In this document: one piece after another, positions 53,510 to 62,376 of the stretch
Layout: each line of letters begins with the position of its first letter
Numbering within the stretch: position 1 is the first letter of the stretch
Assembly (NCBI GenBank): GCA_013152475.1
Contig: JAADGH010000066.1
Location: forward strand, 1 to 64,000
Reading direction: 5' to 3'
DNA from: Planctomycetota bacterium
Lineage (GTDB): Bacteria > Planctomycetota > Brocadiia > JAADGH01
Length of the DNA: 64,000 nt
Notes under the pieces: generated by a model
The model's input: the letters and a program-made list of their open reading frames with translations, nothing else
Database searches by the model: none
Told to the model about the DNA's origin: nothing
Position numbers and translations under genes: made by a program

Positions 53510-56176
53510 ATGAATAGATGGATTGCCTTGCTTCTATGTGCGGCAGTGGTTCTGGGGACCTCAATCCGGGCGATGGCGGATGGCCCGAATATGCTGAAAA
53601 ACGCGGATTTCGCGGAGCTTGACGGGAACGGCAAGCCGGCGCACTGGACGGTCAGCTTCCAGGGCAAGGGGGTCAAGGGCCTTGCCTCCGTGACAGAAGG
53701 CCCCGACGGGAAGAGGGCCCTGAAGATCGAGTGCACGGAGTTCCCCCGGGGCAACGGGCATGCCTGGGTTATCTTCAAACAGCGCGGCACGGTGAAAACC
53801 AAGAAGCGGCAGAGGCTCTATGTGTCCTTCTGGTTGAAACAGGAGCGCTTGAAGGGAGGGGTGGTCAACCTGAATCTCATGCGAGTAAAACCGTGGGGCA
53901 CTCTCTGCAAGGTCTCCCTTCCGGTGACGCGCGAATGGAGCAAAGCGGAACTCCTTCTCACCCCGCATGAGGCGTGCGATGACGCGCTGTTCGAGATTTT
54001 CTTCACGGAGACCGGCACGCTCTATCTGTCGGACATTCACATAGCGGAGACGACAAAGGACCCTCTCGAGGTCAATCCGATCCGCCTCAAGATGGTGCGC
54101 GAGCGCCAACTGCCCCAGGAGAAGAACGTCTTGTGGAACGGCAGTTTTGAGGCCGGAATCGACGGCTGGGGCACGGAGGGATTTGACTACAATGTAGTAA
54201 AGATTGACAGGGCCGAAGCGCAGCACGGCACGTGCTCGGCGCGAATTGACTTCGACAAGAACAGCGTGCCCATCGGCTACCCGGATTACTCCAAGGCCCG
54301 CAAAGTCGTGTTTACGAAAGTACTGTGCGCGAGCAAGGGATGGACGAGATTTGAAAAGGGCAGGCCCTACACGCTGTCGGCCTACCTGAAATCAAACCGG
54401 GAAAATTTCCAGGCGAGTATCGGTGTCTACTTCATGACGGGGGCAAGAAAGCTGAAACGTGTTACCGTCACGGACGAATGGCAGCCGGCTGCGCTGACGT
54501 TTACGGCCAGGGACCTCTTTGGTTTTGTGGGGATAGAGGCTGAGACAAAGGACTTCTCCGAACAGTTGTGGATCGACGCGGTGCAGTTGGAGAAGGGAGA
54601 CCGCGCGACACAATTCGACGCCAGGTATCCGGTCGAGGTCGCGTTCCGCCCCAGGCAGGCCGGGGGCATCTACTACACGGGGGATGAGACTCTCTTCGAC
54701 GTGGAGTGCGGGTTCAGGAGCAAGGCAGACCGGGCCACCGTGGACCTGAAGGTGCTCGACTATCAGGATAGAGAGGTTCATCAAAGGAAACTCGATCTGG
54801 CCGAGGGCTCCGTCGGGAAGAGCATCCGACTCCCCGTGAAGGGCAACGGCCACTACAGGCTGATCGCCACGGTTAGGGGCAAGGGCTTTGAGTACACCCG
54901 CAAGACGTGTTTTGTCATCATCTACCCCTACGCCCGGACCTACGGCAACAAGGAAGCACGCTTCGGCACGAACCATCCCTACTATTCCGACCGCCTCCAA
55001 AAACTCGCGGGGGACGCGGGCGTATACTGGGTGCGGGACTGGACGCTCAAGTGGGACAATGTCGAGCCGGAGAAGGGCAAATGGGACTTCAGCGCGCCGG
55101 AGATCTTCTTTGCCCGCGCTCGGCGGCTCAACCTGCACGTGTTGGCCATCCTGCCGGATCCCTCCGCCGGCTGGGCCAGCTCCGGTCCACCCGAAGCGCG
55201 CGGAAAACGATTGGGGGATGCGTTTGAGGACCTGTGGTATCTGCCCCGGGACATGCAGGACTACCGGCGCTACGTGCGGAAGTGCATCGAACGTTATAAA
55301 GACGTAAGCCGCGTGTGGGAGGTGCTCAACGAGCCGTTCAAGACGCGCGGGTGGGACGTGGGCGATCAGTACGGACAGTTCCTGAGGATCGTCAAGGAGG
55401 AGGCCCGCCGGGCCGACAAGGCCTTGAAGGTCATGCGCTGCGGCTTGTGCTATTACAAGAAAGACGAGGAGGCCAATACCGAGGCCGCAAGGCTGGCTGA
55501 TATATTGAGCGAGCATATGTACCCTCGGTACAACGACACAAAGAAGTTCGTGGGGAAAATCAGCATGATCAATGACTTTCTGCAGAGGCATGGGGTGAAG
55601 ACGGATATCTGGGTCACGGAATACGGCAAGTATTCCAACGACGATCCGAGCTACAAGCACGCTCGGTTCAGCCACTATTACACCAACGGCGATGAGCGCA
55701 CCGCCGCTGCCTACAACATCAAATACCTGACCGTCCTCTTCAGCCATGGAGTCAGCAAGGTCTTTTTCCACCAGCGGACATGGCCCATCGGCCTGAACTA
55801 CAAGGGCAACGGCATCCACTTCGACATGCTCTTTGACTACGGCCCCAGGCCGCACAAGTTTTTCCCTGCCGCGAATGCCATGGCCTGGTTCCTCCGTCCA
55901 GGATCCAAACCCGGCAGGCCCATCAACGAACAGGGCCCGATCTTCGCCTACACCTTTGACCGCCCACAAAACAAGGTCATGGTCCTGTGGGCCGACAAGG
56001 CGGCCATCAAGCTCGACCCGGGGTTACAGGGGCTCGTGCGCGGTCTTGCCGTCTACAATCTGATGGGCCGGAAACTGGAGGGGATCGACCACGTTGGCGA
56101 CGAACCCGTCTACCTGACCGGCAGCGCCGACCGTATCGAAGCACTTGAGAAAGCGCTTGCACAGAACCCGGGCTAA
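53510..56176 (+). CDS. Secreted clan GH-A-like glycoside hydrolase with CBM-like domains
   Basis: This 888-residue protein has a signal peptide (about 1-23) and two CBM4/9-like beta-sandwiches (about 26-180 and 205-365). A linker or Ig-like domain (about 375-472) precedes a TIM barrel (about 480-820). The barrel carries the probable acid/base Glu608 in VLNEPF and nucleophile Glu704 in WVTEYG, the spacing expected for GH39/GH5-like clan A enzymes. GGAG lies seven bases upstream of the ATG. It follows the beta-helix genes and likely acts on the same or a related glycan. The exact family and substrate cannot be fixed by eye. Confidence 0.82.
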   Translation: MNRWIALLLCAAVVLGTSIRAMADGPNMLKNADFAELDGNGKPAHWTVSFQGKGVKGLASVTEGPDGKRALKIECTEFPRGNGHAWVIFKQRGTVKTKKRQRLYVSFWLKQERLKGGVVNLNLMRVKPWGTLCKVSLPVTREWSKAELLLTPHEACDDALFEIFFTETGTLYLSDIHIAETTKDPLEVNPIRLKMVRERQLPQEKNVLWNGSFEAGIDGWGTEGFDYNVVKIDRAEAQHGTCSARIDFDKNSVPIGYPDYSKARKVVFTKVLCASKGWTRFEKGRPYTLSAYLKSNRENFQASIGVYFMTGARKLKRVTVTDEWQPAALTFTARDLFGFVGIEAETKDFSEQLWIDAVQLEKGDRATQFDARYPVEVAFRPRQAGGIYYTGDETLFDVECGFRSKADRATVDLKVLDYQDREVHQRKLDLAEGSVGKSIRLPVKGNGHYRLIATVRGKGFEYTRKTCFVIIYPYARTYGNKEARFGTNHPYYSDRLQKLAGDAGVYWVRDWTLKWDNVEPEKGKWDFSAPEIFFARARRLNLHVLAILPDPSAGWASSGPPEARGKRLGDAFEDLWYLPRDMQDYRRYVRKCIERYKDVSRVWEVLNEPFKTRGWDVGDQYGQFLRIVKEEARRADKALKVMRCGLCYYKKDEEANTEAARLADILSEHMYPRYNDTKKFVGKISMINDFLQRHGVKTDIWVTEYGKYSNDDPSYKHARFSHYYTNGDERTAAAYNIKYLTVLFSHGVSKVFFHQRTWPIGLNYKGNGIHFDMLFDYGPRPHKFFPAANAMAWFLRPGSKPGRPINEQGPIFAYTFDRPQNKVMVLWADKAAIKLDPGLQGLVRGLAVYNLMGRKLEGIDHVGDEPVYLTGSADRIEALEKALAQNPG

Positions 56177-56206
56177 GCGCACTGGCGTTTCGCGCCGCAA
56201 GGGCCG

Positions 56207-57061
56207 TCAGGTCGGATCTTCCGCCGCCACGTTATGTTCGGGCGTGAAGCCCAGCTCTTGCTTGATCCGGGAGATGTCGAACACGGGGTCGCGCTCGTGG
56301 CCGGGACGTTCGTAATGAGACAGGTCCAATCCGGCGGCGCCCTCTCCATACCGGGCACGGATGATCTCCGGGATCGTGTCCTCGACGCAGGCCTGTGCGC
56401 CGACGGCATTCATGATGCGGCAGCCGGGTTTGCACGGCGCCTCCGCCGCCATCGTGAAGCACCGGATGGCATCGCTCAGACACATGGGGGAGATGGACGC
56501 CATGCCCCAGTTCCAGGGGGGCTCGGCCTTCCGCAGTTCCCGTTTGGCGTCATCAGCGGTGATGCCCGCCAGCCGTATAGCGATCAAGTCTACATCCCTG
56601 TTCTGACGCGAAATGTAACGGGCCAGCTCTTCCATCATGTATTTTGAAAACCCATAGCCAAGCCGGTCCAGACAGGGATGTTCGTCAGGCATGGGCAACT
56701 GGAGTGGCCGGAAGTCGGGACAGAGCACACCTGCGGCGGCAATGGAACTGGCCAGGACGAACTTCTTGCATCCTCGATCTATCAGGTAGCGCAATAAGCG
56801 GCGGGTGCCCAGCACATTGACGCCGAGCTGCTCCTCCTCCGTGCCACCACTTGTCACCGCGGCAAGGTGGATCAGCGCGTCTATCTCGTAGGCATCCAAT
56901 TCTCGCAGATCGTCCGGCGATGTGAAATCGCCGCGGATCGCCGTGACCCCTTCCACTGCGGTTTCCCCTCGGGAGAGACATACGACGTCATGCTTTTCGG
57001 CCATGGACTGCGCCAGCGCGCGGCCGATGAATCCACTGGTTCCCGTAATGACGACTCTCAA
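56207..57061 (-). CDS. NAD-dependent epimerase/dehydratase (extended SDR)
   Basis: This 284-residue Rossmann protein begins RVVITGTSGFIGRALAQS (GxxGxxG). The substrate strand FVLASSIAAAG and the YGFSK catalytic pair follow. It is most like nucleotide-sugar epimerases or lactone-linked SDRs. The start is TTG, which overlaps the TGA of a short sulfatase-derived frame (TTGA). That suggests translation is coupled to the upstream stub rather than driven by its own ribosome site. It is convergent with the glycosidase gene. Confidence 0.82.
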   Translation of the reverse strand: MRVVITGTSGFIGRALAQSMAEKHDVVCLSRGETAVEGVTAIRGDFTSPDDLRELDAYEIDALIHLAAVTSGGTEEEQLGVNVLGTRRLLRYLIDRGCKKFVLASSIAAAGVLCPDFRPLQLPMPDEHPCLDRLGYGFSKYMMEELARYISRQNRDVDLIAIRLAGITADDAKRELRKAEPPWNWGMASISPMCLSDAIRCFTMAAEAPCKPGCRIMNAVGAQACVEDTIPEIIRARYGEGAAGLDLSHYERPGHERDPVFDISRIKQELGFTPEHNVAAEDPT

Positions 57062-57162
57062 TTTTGCCGATCCGGATTCGGTGTCTTGATGATGGGGTTA
57101 AGGTCGCGCGCCGCAACGCAATCAGCACGGAACGTATCGAGGTAAATCAGAACTACGTTCAT
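57058..57162 (-). pseudogene. Truncated sulfatase 5' end (34 codons) acting as an upstream ORF
   Basis: A perfect AAGGAG precedes the ATG at 57162. The product starts MNVVLIYLDTFRADCV and ends IIKTPNPDRQN at a TGA. These match the first strand, metal Asp and TPN-DRL region of sulfatases, and then the gene is cut off. Its stop overlaps the TTG start of the epimerase gene. It is either debris from a deleted sulfatase or a leader that now couples epimerase translation. Confidence 0.72.
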
Positions 57163-57535
57163 GACGCTCCTTTCCTGCAACTGTCCCTTTCTCCGTTGTC
57201 ACTTGAGGAAGGGGAGCGGCGGCGATATCCTGTGAAGAGGTTAAGGGAATCTTCTTTAAGAAAAAGATAGGCCGCCCTGGGGAAAAGCTACCAGATTTTG
57301 GGCGCAAAGGAAACCGAAAATATCCGGAATTTAGGGGTGAAGAAGGGGCAGTGTTTGGCGGGGTTCGTGGACGTGGTGGAGCAGGCGCGGCCGGGGCTGG
57401 TCTTTCACCGCGTCCTCGGCCAGTGCGAACAGCCGATCGCATTCCCGAAGCGCCTTCTCGATCAGGAACGTCGCGTGGAATGTTTTCGGAGAACAGCCTC
57501 CGTTCTCACCTTGACAGGGGTCGAAGGGTTGTGCT
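57163..57535. other. Intergenic region with gene debris
   Basis: No intact gene is seen. 57163-57330 is AT-rich and may hold the minus-strand promoter of the sulfatase stub/epimerase unit, though no hexamer pair is convincing. The rest holds a possible DUF4838 fragment and the plus-strand promoter at 57511. Confidence 0.4.
57331..57510 (-). pseudogene. Possible fragment of a DUF4838-like gene
   Basis: The minus-strand reading ends TAA at 57331 and contains FLIEKALRECDRLFALAED, then AVKDQP and a LLHHVHEPRQTLPLL tail. The pattern (amphipathic helix, A-x-x-A-V-K, then a Val/Arg-rich helix) resembles the C-terminus of DUF4838 glycosidase-like proteins. Upstream the frame has no domain. It may be a remnant, or a chance reading. 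Confidence 0.28.
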
Positions 57536-57540
57536 ATGGT
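57511..57540 (+). promoter_or_regulatory. Sigma-70 promoter for the C39-like gene
   Basis: TTGACA (6/6) and TATGGT are separated by 18 bases. An ATG lies inside the -10 box, so the first usable start is the ATG at 57590. Confidence 0.55.
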
Positions 57541-57589
57541 AAGGACCACAACAAAATGGATAGTCTCCTCGTATCGAGGTACGCCCTTC

Positions 57590-58627
57590 ATGTCGGCGCA
57601 AAATATCGGCGACAAGGTTCCGAAGTACGGTCCGGCGGTTCCTCCGGTGGGTGTGCTGTGGTCGGCCCTGCGAGTGGGAGGCGAGGGCATTGAGCTGGAC
57701 TTCCTCACCGGCATCACCGGCGCAGCGTTTCGCACTTGCGTAGATAAGGAAGTGAGCGACGAGGTACTTTGGGCCGAGGGGAATCGCTTCGCCGAGAACG
57801 CCCTGCCTATTCTCGGATACGAGCTCCACTTCATCGCCCGCGGGTTCGGCCGGGGCCCGATGAAAACTGCGGACCGGGAGAAGATTTTCACCACCCTCCA
57901 GGTAGCGATCGACGGCGGGACGCCCGTTTTCCTGACGGGATCGTTCGGCTGGGCCCTGGTCCTCGGGTACGACAAGGGGAAGAAGCAATACTGGGTCCGG
58001 CAGGCCGCTCCGTGGAACACCGCCCAGGACATGTCGCAGTGTCCGCCCTGGCACACCGGCGCCGAACAGGAGGAGCGCTGGGAGGACGAGGCGAAGCTCG
58101 CCGAGATGGAGAGCGGGATCGACTTGGCCTTTCTACAAAAGCGGGGCCGCGCCCTGCCCAACCGCGGCCTGGCCATCAACGCTCTGCGGCACGCCGTCAC
58201 CCATATGAGTAGGAAAAGCCGGGAGACCGCGCACTTCGGTCTGGGCGCCATCCGATTTCTGCGGGAACAGATCCTCAGTCAAGCGGAGGGGCAGACATGG
58301 GGCGCGCACATTTTCGGAGCGGCCCTGCCCGTGCAGGTCATCTTTACCACGCTCAACCGGACAAAAGCGGCCGTTTTCCTCAGGGCAGTGGCGGAGGATT
58401 TCGGCGGCGAGAAGGGCTCGCTCCTCGGGCAGTGCGCCTCGGCCTATGACGACTCGGCGCAGACGTGGCTCACACTTCAGTGCTCCCTGCCCAACCCAAA
58501 GGCCTACTACGAAAGCAAGGAATCGGTCAACCCAAGCCCCGACATCCTTCACAGCATGGCTGAACTGCTGAAGCAGATCGCCGAAATCGAGGAACGCGCT
58601 CTTCACCTACTCGAGGGCGTTGTCTGA
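57590..58627 (+). CDS. Predicted papain-fold (C39/BtrH-like) protein
   Basis: From 57590 the protein has 345 residues and no signal peptide. The N-terminal 150 residues (LWSALRVGGEGIELDFLTGI, then AAFRTCVD, VAIDGGTPVFLTGSFGWALV and LGYDKGKKQYWV) follow the layout of C39-like/BtrH N-terminal cysteine-peptidase-fold proteins found in many environmental genomes. In classical members an N-terminal Cys starts the triad; here the expected place reads LWSALR, so it may be inactive. The second half is helical. It lies directly before the next gene with no spacer, so they are cotranscribed. Confidence 0.62.
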   Translation: MSAQNIGDKVPKYGPAVPPVGVLWSALRVGGEGIELDFLTGITGAAFRTCVDKEVSDEVLWAEGNRFAENALPILGYELHFIARGFGRGPMKTADREKIFTTLQVAIDGGTPVFLTGSFGWALVLGYDKGKKQYWVRQAAPWNTAQDMSQCPPWHTGAEQEERWEDEAKLAEMESGIDLAFLQKRGRALPNRGLAINALRHAVTHMSRKSRETAHFGLGAIRFLREQILSQAEGQTWGAHIFGAALPVQVIFTTLNRTKAAVFLRAVAEDFGGEKGSLLGQCASAYDDSAQTWLTLQCSLPNPKAYYESKESVNPSPDILHSMAELLKQIAEIEERALHLLEGVV

Positions 58628-60295
58628 GTGAGATTCTCCTGGACCATGTGCGCCCGGCGACTCCTGACCCCCTGGATTCTGGCCCTCATGCTCCTGCCGT
58701 GCGCCCGGGCCGCGGACCGCAACCGGATCATAATCGCCACCGACCACAACTCCGTCCTCCGCTCTCTTGGAAAGGACGCCGGCCTCCTGCCGAAAACCGA
58801 TTACGCCCTCCTCGGCGGACACGGCCTCGATCGGAACATCGTGATCCGTCAGGCTCTGTCCACCGGCGCCCAGTACGCCTACGTGCTCAATCCAGCTTGG
58901 TGGCCGGTTAAGGTGTCGATCGCGCTCGACTGCCCCGACCGCGTACTCGTCGTGGACGGGGTCGAGACGGACAAAACGATTTCTCTCGATCTTGCCCCCC
59001 ATCAGGTCGCCATCCTCCGGATCGCCCCCCCGGCGACCTTCCTCTCCGCCCAGGTCGAAGTGCCCGAGGACGTGGTGGCCGAGATCACACGGGAACTGAC
59101 CGACCTCACCCTCGCCCTCCCCCACCTGCCCACGCACCGGCCGAATCTTGTCATGAAAAACGCCGGCTTCGAGAAATACGATTCCCGAAAGGCGCCCCTT
59201 AACTGGCATATCTTCGACTGGCACAAGCAGGACAGCGTCTTCGGCTTCGATATCGGCAATAAAACCGAGGGCAAGCAGTCCTTTTTCATGGACAGCACCG
59301 AGCACGGCAAGACGCTGGGCATCGTGACCGACAAGTTCCGCATCCACCCCGGCCGGCCCTGCGAGCTGGCGGTCGATCTGGCGACGAGCGCCGAGGAGGG
59401 CAAGGCGCGGATCGGCTTTACCGGAGTGAAACACCTGAGAAAAACAGTCAAGCCCGACAACGTCTGGCGGGAGTTCACGCTGCCGCTGTCGGGCGCGCAG
59501 ACGGAGACCCTCACCCAGAAAGGAACCGTCCGTGTCGAGATCCACAACGACGCGAAAGGAATCTTATGGGTGGACAATGTAAGGGTGGCGGACACCGCTC
59601 TCTGCGGTATGGAGGCCGCAGAGAGCATCGAGCTTTTGACCGATCGCCTGGCCAAGTCCTTCGCCGAGGGCGACTTCATCCGTTGCTTCCAAACCCTTCA
59701 GGAAGACCCCATCCGGGATGTGCTTCAAACTATCGCAAAAATGAAAACGGGCAATGAGTGGCTCATCACCGGGCCATTCTCCTCTTCCAGCGATACCGAC
59801 CTCCTCAAGCCCTATCCACCGGAGAAAGATGTGCTCGATGGCAAGGAGCTGCGCGATGTGGAATACACCGGCCCGGAAGGGATGAAGGTGCAATGGGTTA
59901 CGAACTGGACGACCGAGGCCCAGGGATCGCCGGGCTATCTCGACCTGTGCTCGGCCGTGGGGCCCTTCGACAACGCCATTGCCTACGCCTACACGGAGGT
60001 GTATTCCAAGCTGAACCAGAAGGTGCATCTCCTCATCGGCAGCGATGACAGCGTCGCGGCGTGGGTCAATGGCAAGCAGGTGCATCTCAAGCCCGGCAGC
60101 CGCGCGGCGAAGCCGGCCGAGGATGTGGTGCAGGCCGACCTGATCGCCGGGTGGAACAAGGTCCTGCTGAAGATCCGCAACGGCGGGAGCTCGTGGGGGT
60201 TCTTCTTCACCATTGCCGACGAAAACGGAAACCCGATCAAAGACATTCAATACGGGCGGGACCTCCTCGCCCGCAAGAAGGAGGAAGCCAAATGA
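58628..60295 (+). CDS. Secreted beta-sandwich protein with PA14-like C-terminus
   Basis: It starts at GTG immediately after the previous stop (an ATG six codons later is also possible). After a signal peptide (ILALMLLPCARA) comes a small beta-domain (about 30-135), then a carbohydrate-module-like domain (about 170-330, with LVMKNAGFEKYDSR and a LWVDNVRVAD end). A helical link and a C-terminal domain (about 385-550) follow, with LIGSDDSVAAWVNGKQVHLK and LIAGWNKVLLKIRNGGSSWG. The last is the sugar-binding pattern seen in PA14-like and GH-associated domains. No catalytic residues are evident. The gene is followed by a REP-like repeat and a glycosidase gene. Confidence 0.72.
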   Translation: MRFSWTMCARRLLTPWILALMLLPCARAADRNRIIIATDHNSVLRSLGKDAGLLPKTDYALLGGHGLDRNIVIRQALSTGAQYAYVLNPAWWPVKVSIALDCPDRVLVVDGVETDKTISLDLAPHQVAILRIAPPATFLSAQVEVPEDVVAEITRELTDLTLALPHLPTHRPNLVMKNAGFEKYDSRKAPLNWHIFDWHKQDSVFGFDIGNKTEGKQSFFMDSTEHGKTLGIVTDKFRIHPGRPCELAVDLATSAEEGKARIGFTGVKHLRKTVKPDNVWREFTLPLSGAQTETLTQKGTVRVEIHNDAKGILWVDNVRVADTALCGMEAAESIELLTDRLAKSFAEGDFIRCFQTLQEDPIRDVLQTIAKMKTGNEWLITGPFSSSSDTDLLKPYPPEKDVLDGKELRDVEYTGPEGMKVQWVTNWTTEAQGSPGYLDLCSAVGPFDNAIAYAYTEVYSKLNQKVHLLIGSDDSVAAWVNGKQVHLKPGSRAAKPAEDVVQADLIAGWNKVLLKIRNGGSSWGFFFTIADENGNPIKDIQYGRDLLARKKEEAK

Positions 60296-60351
60296 GAGCC
60301 TTAGTACAGCATTTCATTGGTCCATGTGGGGTTCGTTGCGAGGTAAACATG

Positions 60352-60419
60352 GTCATTCCCGCGAAAGCGGGAATCCACGAGGAAGCGAGGGCCTGGATTC
60401 CCGCTTTCGCGGGAATGAC
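60352..60419. repeat. Perfect 26-bp inverted repeat (REP/dRS3-like)
   Basis: The arm at 60352-60377 begins GTCATTCCCGCGAAAGCGGG. Its exact reverse complement lies at 60394-60419, with a 16-base spacer. Each arm is itself a palindrome around ATTCCC and GGGAAT. The layout matches the widespread dispersed repeat of that sequence. It sits between the beta-sandwich gene and the DUF4832 gene. Confidence 0.9.
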
Positions 60420-60453
60420 GGGTAGCCAGACGCACCCTATACGGATTTGTGAA

Positions 60454-62376
60454 ATGCTGCACTTAGGAGTCCTGATCCTGTTCCTCTGCATCTGCGGGAG
60501 TGCTGCCATGTGTGACGACACGCTGGGATTCAAGACCGTGACGCATCAACCCGAGATCACCGACGAGATCCTCCACAACCCCGGCATGGGCCTCTTCTTC
60601 ATGCCCGGGGTGAGCACCCACTACGAGGTGGACTGGTTCGTTTCGCTCGTCGATATCGCCTACCAGCGCGTCGGGTGGTATCAGCTCGAGCCGGAGGAGG
60701 GCGTCTACAAGTTCGACGAGGTCCTGGACCCGGTCTTTGACTACTGGCTCAAGCGCGGCAAGCGCGTCGCGCTGCGCGTGATGTCCTCCAGCATGCACTC
60801 GCGCGAGATGTATGTCACACCGAAATGGGTCTTCGATGCGGGCGTGCCGGGTGTGAAACTCAAGGGCCTTTATGTTCCGAAGCAGATCGACCCCGCCTTC
60901 TGGAATCCCCTCTACATCGAGAAGCAAGCGCCCTTCATTCGGGCCTTGGGTAAGAAGTACAATGGCATGGAGGGCCTCGAATTCGTTGATCTCGGCTGCG
61001 TCGGGGAGTGGGGGGAGAGCCACCTCATGCGATGGTCCACCGAGGACAAGGAGAAGACAGGCTACACCCCACTGGCTTACACAAAAGCGTATATGCGCTT
61101 CATCGACCTCTACCGCGAGGCTTTCCCCGACACACCGCTCGCCCTCAACTGCGGCACCAGCGGCGCAGGGCACAACGACGTGATTGTGGACTACGCCGTG
61201 TCGAAGGGCGTCTGGCTGCGGCAGGATGGCCTGAAGGAGGGATACGGCCGGGAGGGCGCGAGCCGCTACTACCACCAGTACTTCCGCCGCGTGAAGACGC
61301 TCTACGAGCTTTGCTACGGATACCGCGGGATGCTCGATCGCGGCATGACGTTGGACAAGGTGTTCAAGCGCGGCCTGGAGGACCCGATCAGCTACATGAA
61401 CATGAACCTGGCCGGCACAGCCACGCTCAAGAAGTTCCCCGAGGTGGACCGCGCCGCCGTTCGCCACGCCGCACGCTACGTGGGTTATCGCCTTGCGCCC
61501 GTGGCGGTGGAGCACCAGGACACGATTCACATTGACAAAAACATTGCGCCGCGTCTCTGGATGAACATCACCTGGCGCAACCTCGGCGCGGCGCCATGCT
61601 ATGAATACTACGCCGTGGAGATCGCTCTGGTCGATGAGAAGGGAACGGAGGTATTTCGCACGGTTGAAATGCCCGACAAGCCGACGACCCTCTGGATGCC
61701 CAAGGAGGACACAGACACCGCCTTCTCCCTCGTGCTGCCCCAGGGCCTGAAGCCGGGCGTCTACGCCCTGAAGATCGGCCTGGTGGACCCCTTCAACGAG
61801 GAACGGCATCTTCTCCTGCCGCTCAAGCACAAGGACGAGAAGGGATGCTACACCATTGCCACAGTGACCGCCGCGCCGCGCGACGAGCCGCTGCCCCAGC
61901 CGGCGATTCCCGGCGGCGACTTCGAGGCGCAGAACGCCATCGAGGGATGGTGGTTCGCCAAGGGCCTCAAGGCATCGCTTGTCACCGATGACGCGCCGCA
62001 GGGGAAGCAGTGCCTCCGCGTCGAGGGCGAGACGGGCAAGGGGTGGAACTACGGGGGCGCGCCGACTATCCCTTTGCTGCCGGCGGCCGAGTATGAGCTG
62101 TCCGTGAAGATGAAGGTCCTCTCCATCGACGACCCGAAGAAGCCACCCTATGTGAAACTCGGCCTGACCGACGCCGAGGGCAAGTGGTTCACGAACGTGG
62201 GGACCCGTCGCTACGACACATCGGAGCTCGGCACATGGCAGGAGCTTCGCGGCAAGTTCGTCACGCCCGCTACAACCCGAGGCGGCCACTTCGCCATTGA
62301 GAAAGGCGGCACGCTGCCGCGCAAAGTCGTGCTCCTCCTCGACGACATCCGCCTCCACCTGCTCAGTGCGCCGTAA
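60454..62376 (+). CDS. Secreted DUF4832-type glycosidase with C-terminal CBM-like domain
   Basis: From the ATG at 60454 the protein has 640 residues with a signal peptide (LHLGVLILFLCICGSAAM). The TIM barrel (about 30-330) starts ITDEILHNPGMGLFF and continues YQRVGWYQLEPEEGVYKFDE, GLEFVDLGCVGEWGES (a likely acid/base Glu) and LALNCGTSGAG. This is the DUF4874/DUF4832 pattern. A beta-domain (about 340-470) and a CBM-like domain (about 485-640, beginning IPGGDFEAQNAIEGWW) follow. An upstream in-frame ATG would read through the 26-bp inverted repeat and add residues VIPAKAGIHEEARAW; the signal peptide marks 60454 as the true start. The substrate is unknown. Confidence 0.78.
   Translation: MLHLGVLILFLCICGSAAMCDDTLGFKTVTHQPEITDEILHNPGMGLFFMPGVSTHYEVDWFVSLVDIAYQRVGWYQLEPEEGVYKFDEVLDPVFDYWLKRGKRVALRVMSSSMHSREMYVTPKWVFDAGVPGVKLKGLYVPKQIDPAFWNPLYIEKQAPFIRALGKKYNGMEGLEFVDLGCVGEWGESHLMRWSTEDKEKTGYTPLAYTKAYMRFIDLYREAFPDTPLALNCGTSGAGHNDVIVDYAVSKGVWLRQDGLKEGYGREGASRYYHQYFRRVKTLYELCYGYRGMLDRGMTLDKVFKRGLEDPISYMNMNLAGTATLKKFPEVDRAAVRHAARYVGYRLAPVAVEHQDTIHIDKNIAPRLWMNITWRNLGAAPCYEYYAVEIALVDEKGTEVFRTVEMPDKPTTLWMPKEDTDTAFSLVLPQGLKPGVYALKIGLVDPFNEERHLLLPLKHKDEKGCYTIATVTAAPRDEPLPQPAIPGGDFEAQNAIEGWWFAKGLKASLVTDDAPQGKQCLRVEGETGKGWNYGGAPTIPLLPAAEYELSVKMKVLSIDDPKKPPYVKLGLTDAEGKWFTNVGTRRYDTSELGTWQELRGKFVTPATTRGGHFAIEKGGTLPRKVVLLLDDIRLHLLSAP

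Noticed and set aside
57298-57693. Plus-strand 131-codon frame over the promoter of the C39-like gene
   Set aside because: It has no ribosome site, crosses a consensus promoter and shows no family features.
60292-60453. Extended N-terminus of the DUF4832 glycosidase through the inverted repeat
   Set aside because: It would put translated repeat (VIPAKAGI and WIPAFAGM) before a signal peptide. The signal peptide must be N-terminal.
60463-62358. 631-codon minus-strand frame opposite the DUF4832 gene
   Set aside because: It mirrors a clear secreted TIM-barrel protein and shows no motif or start signal.
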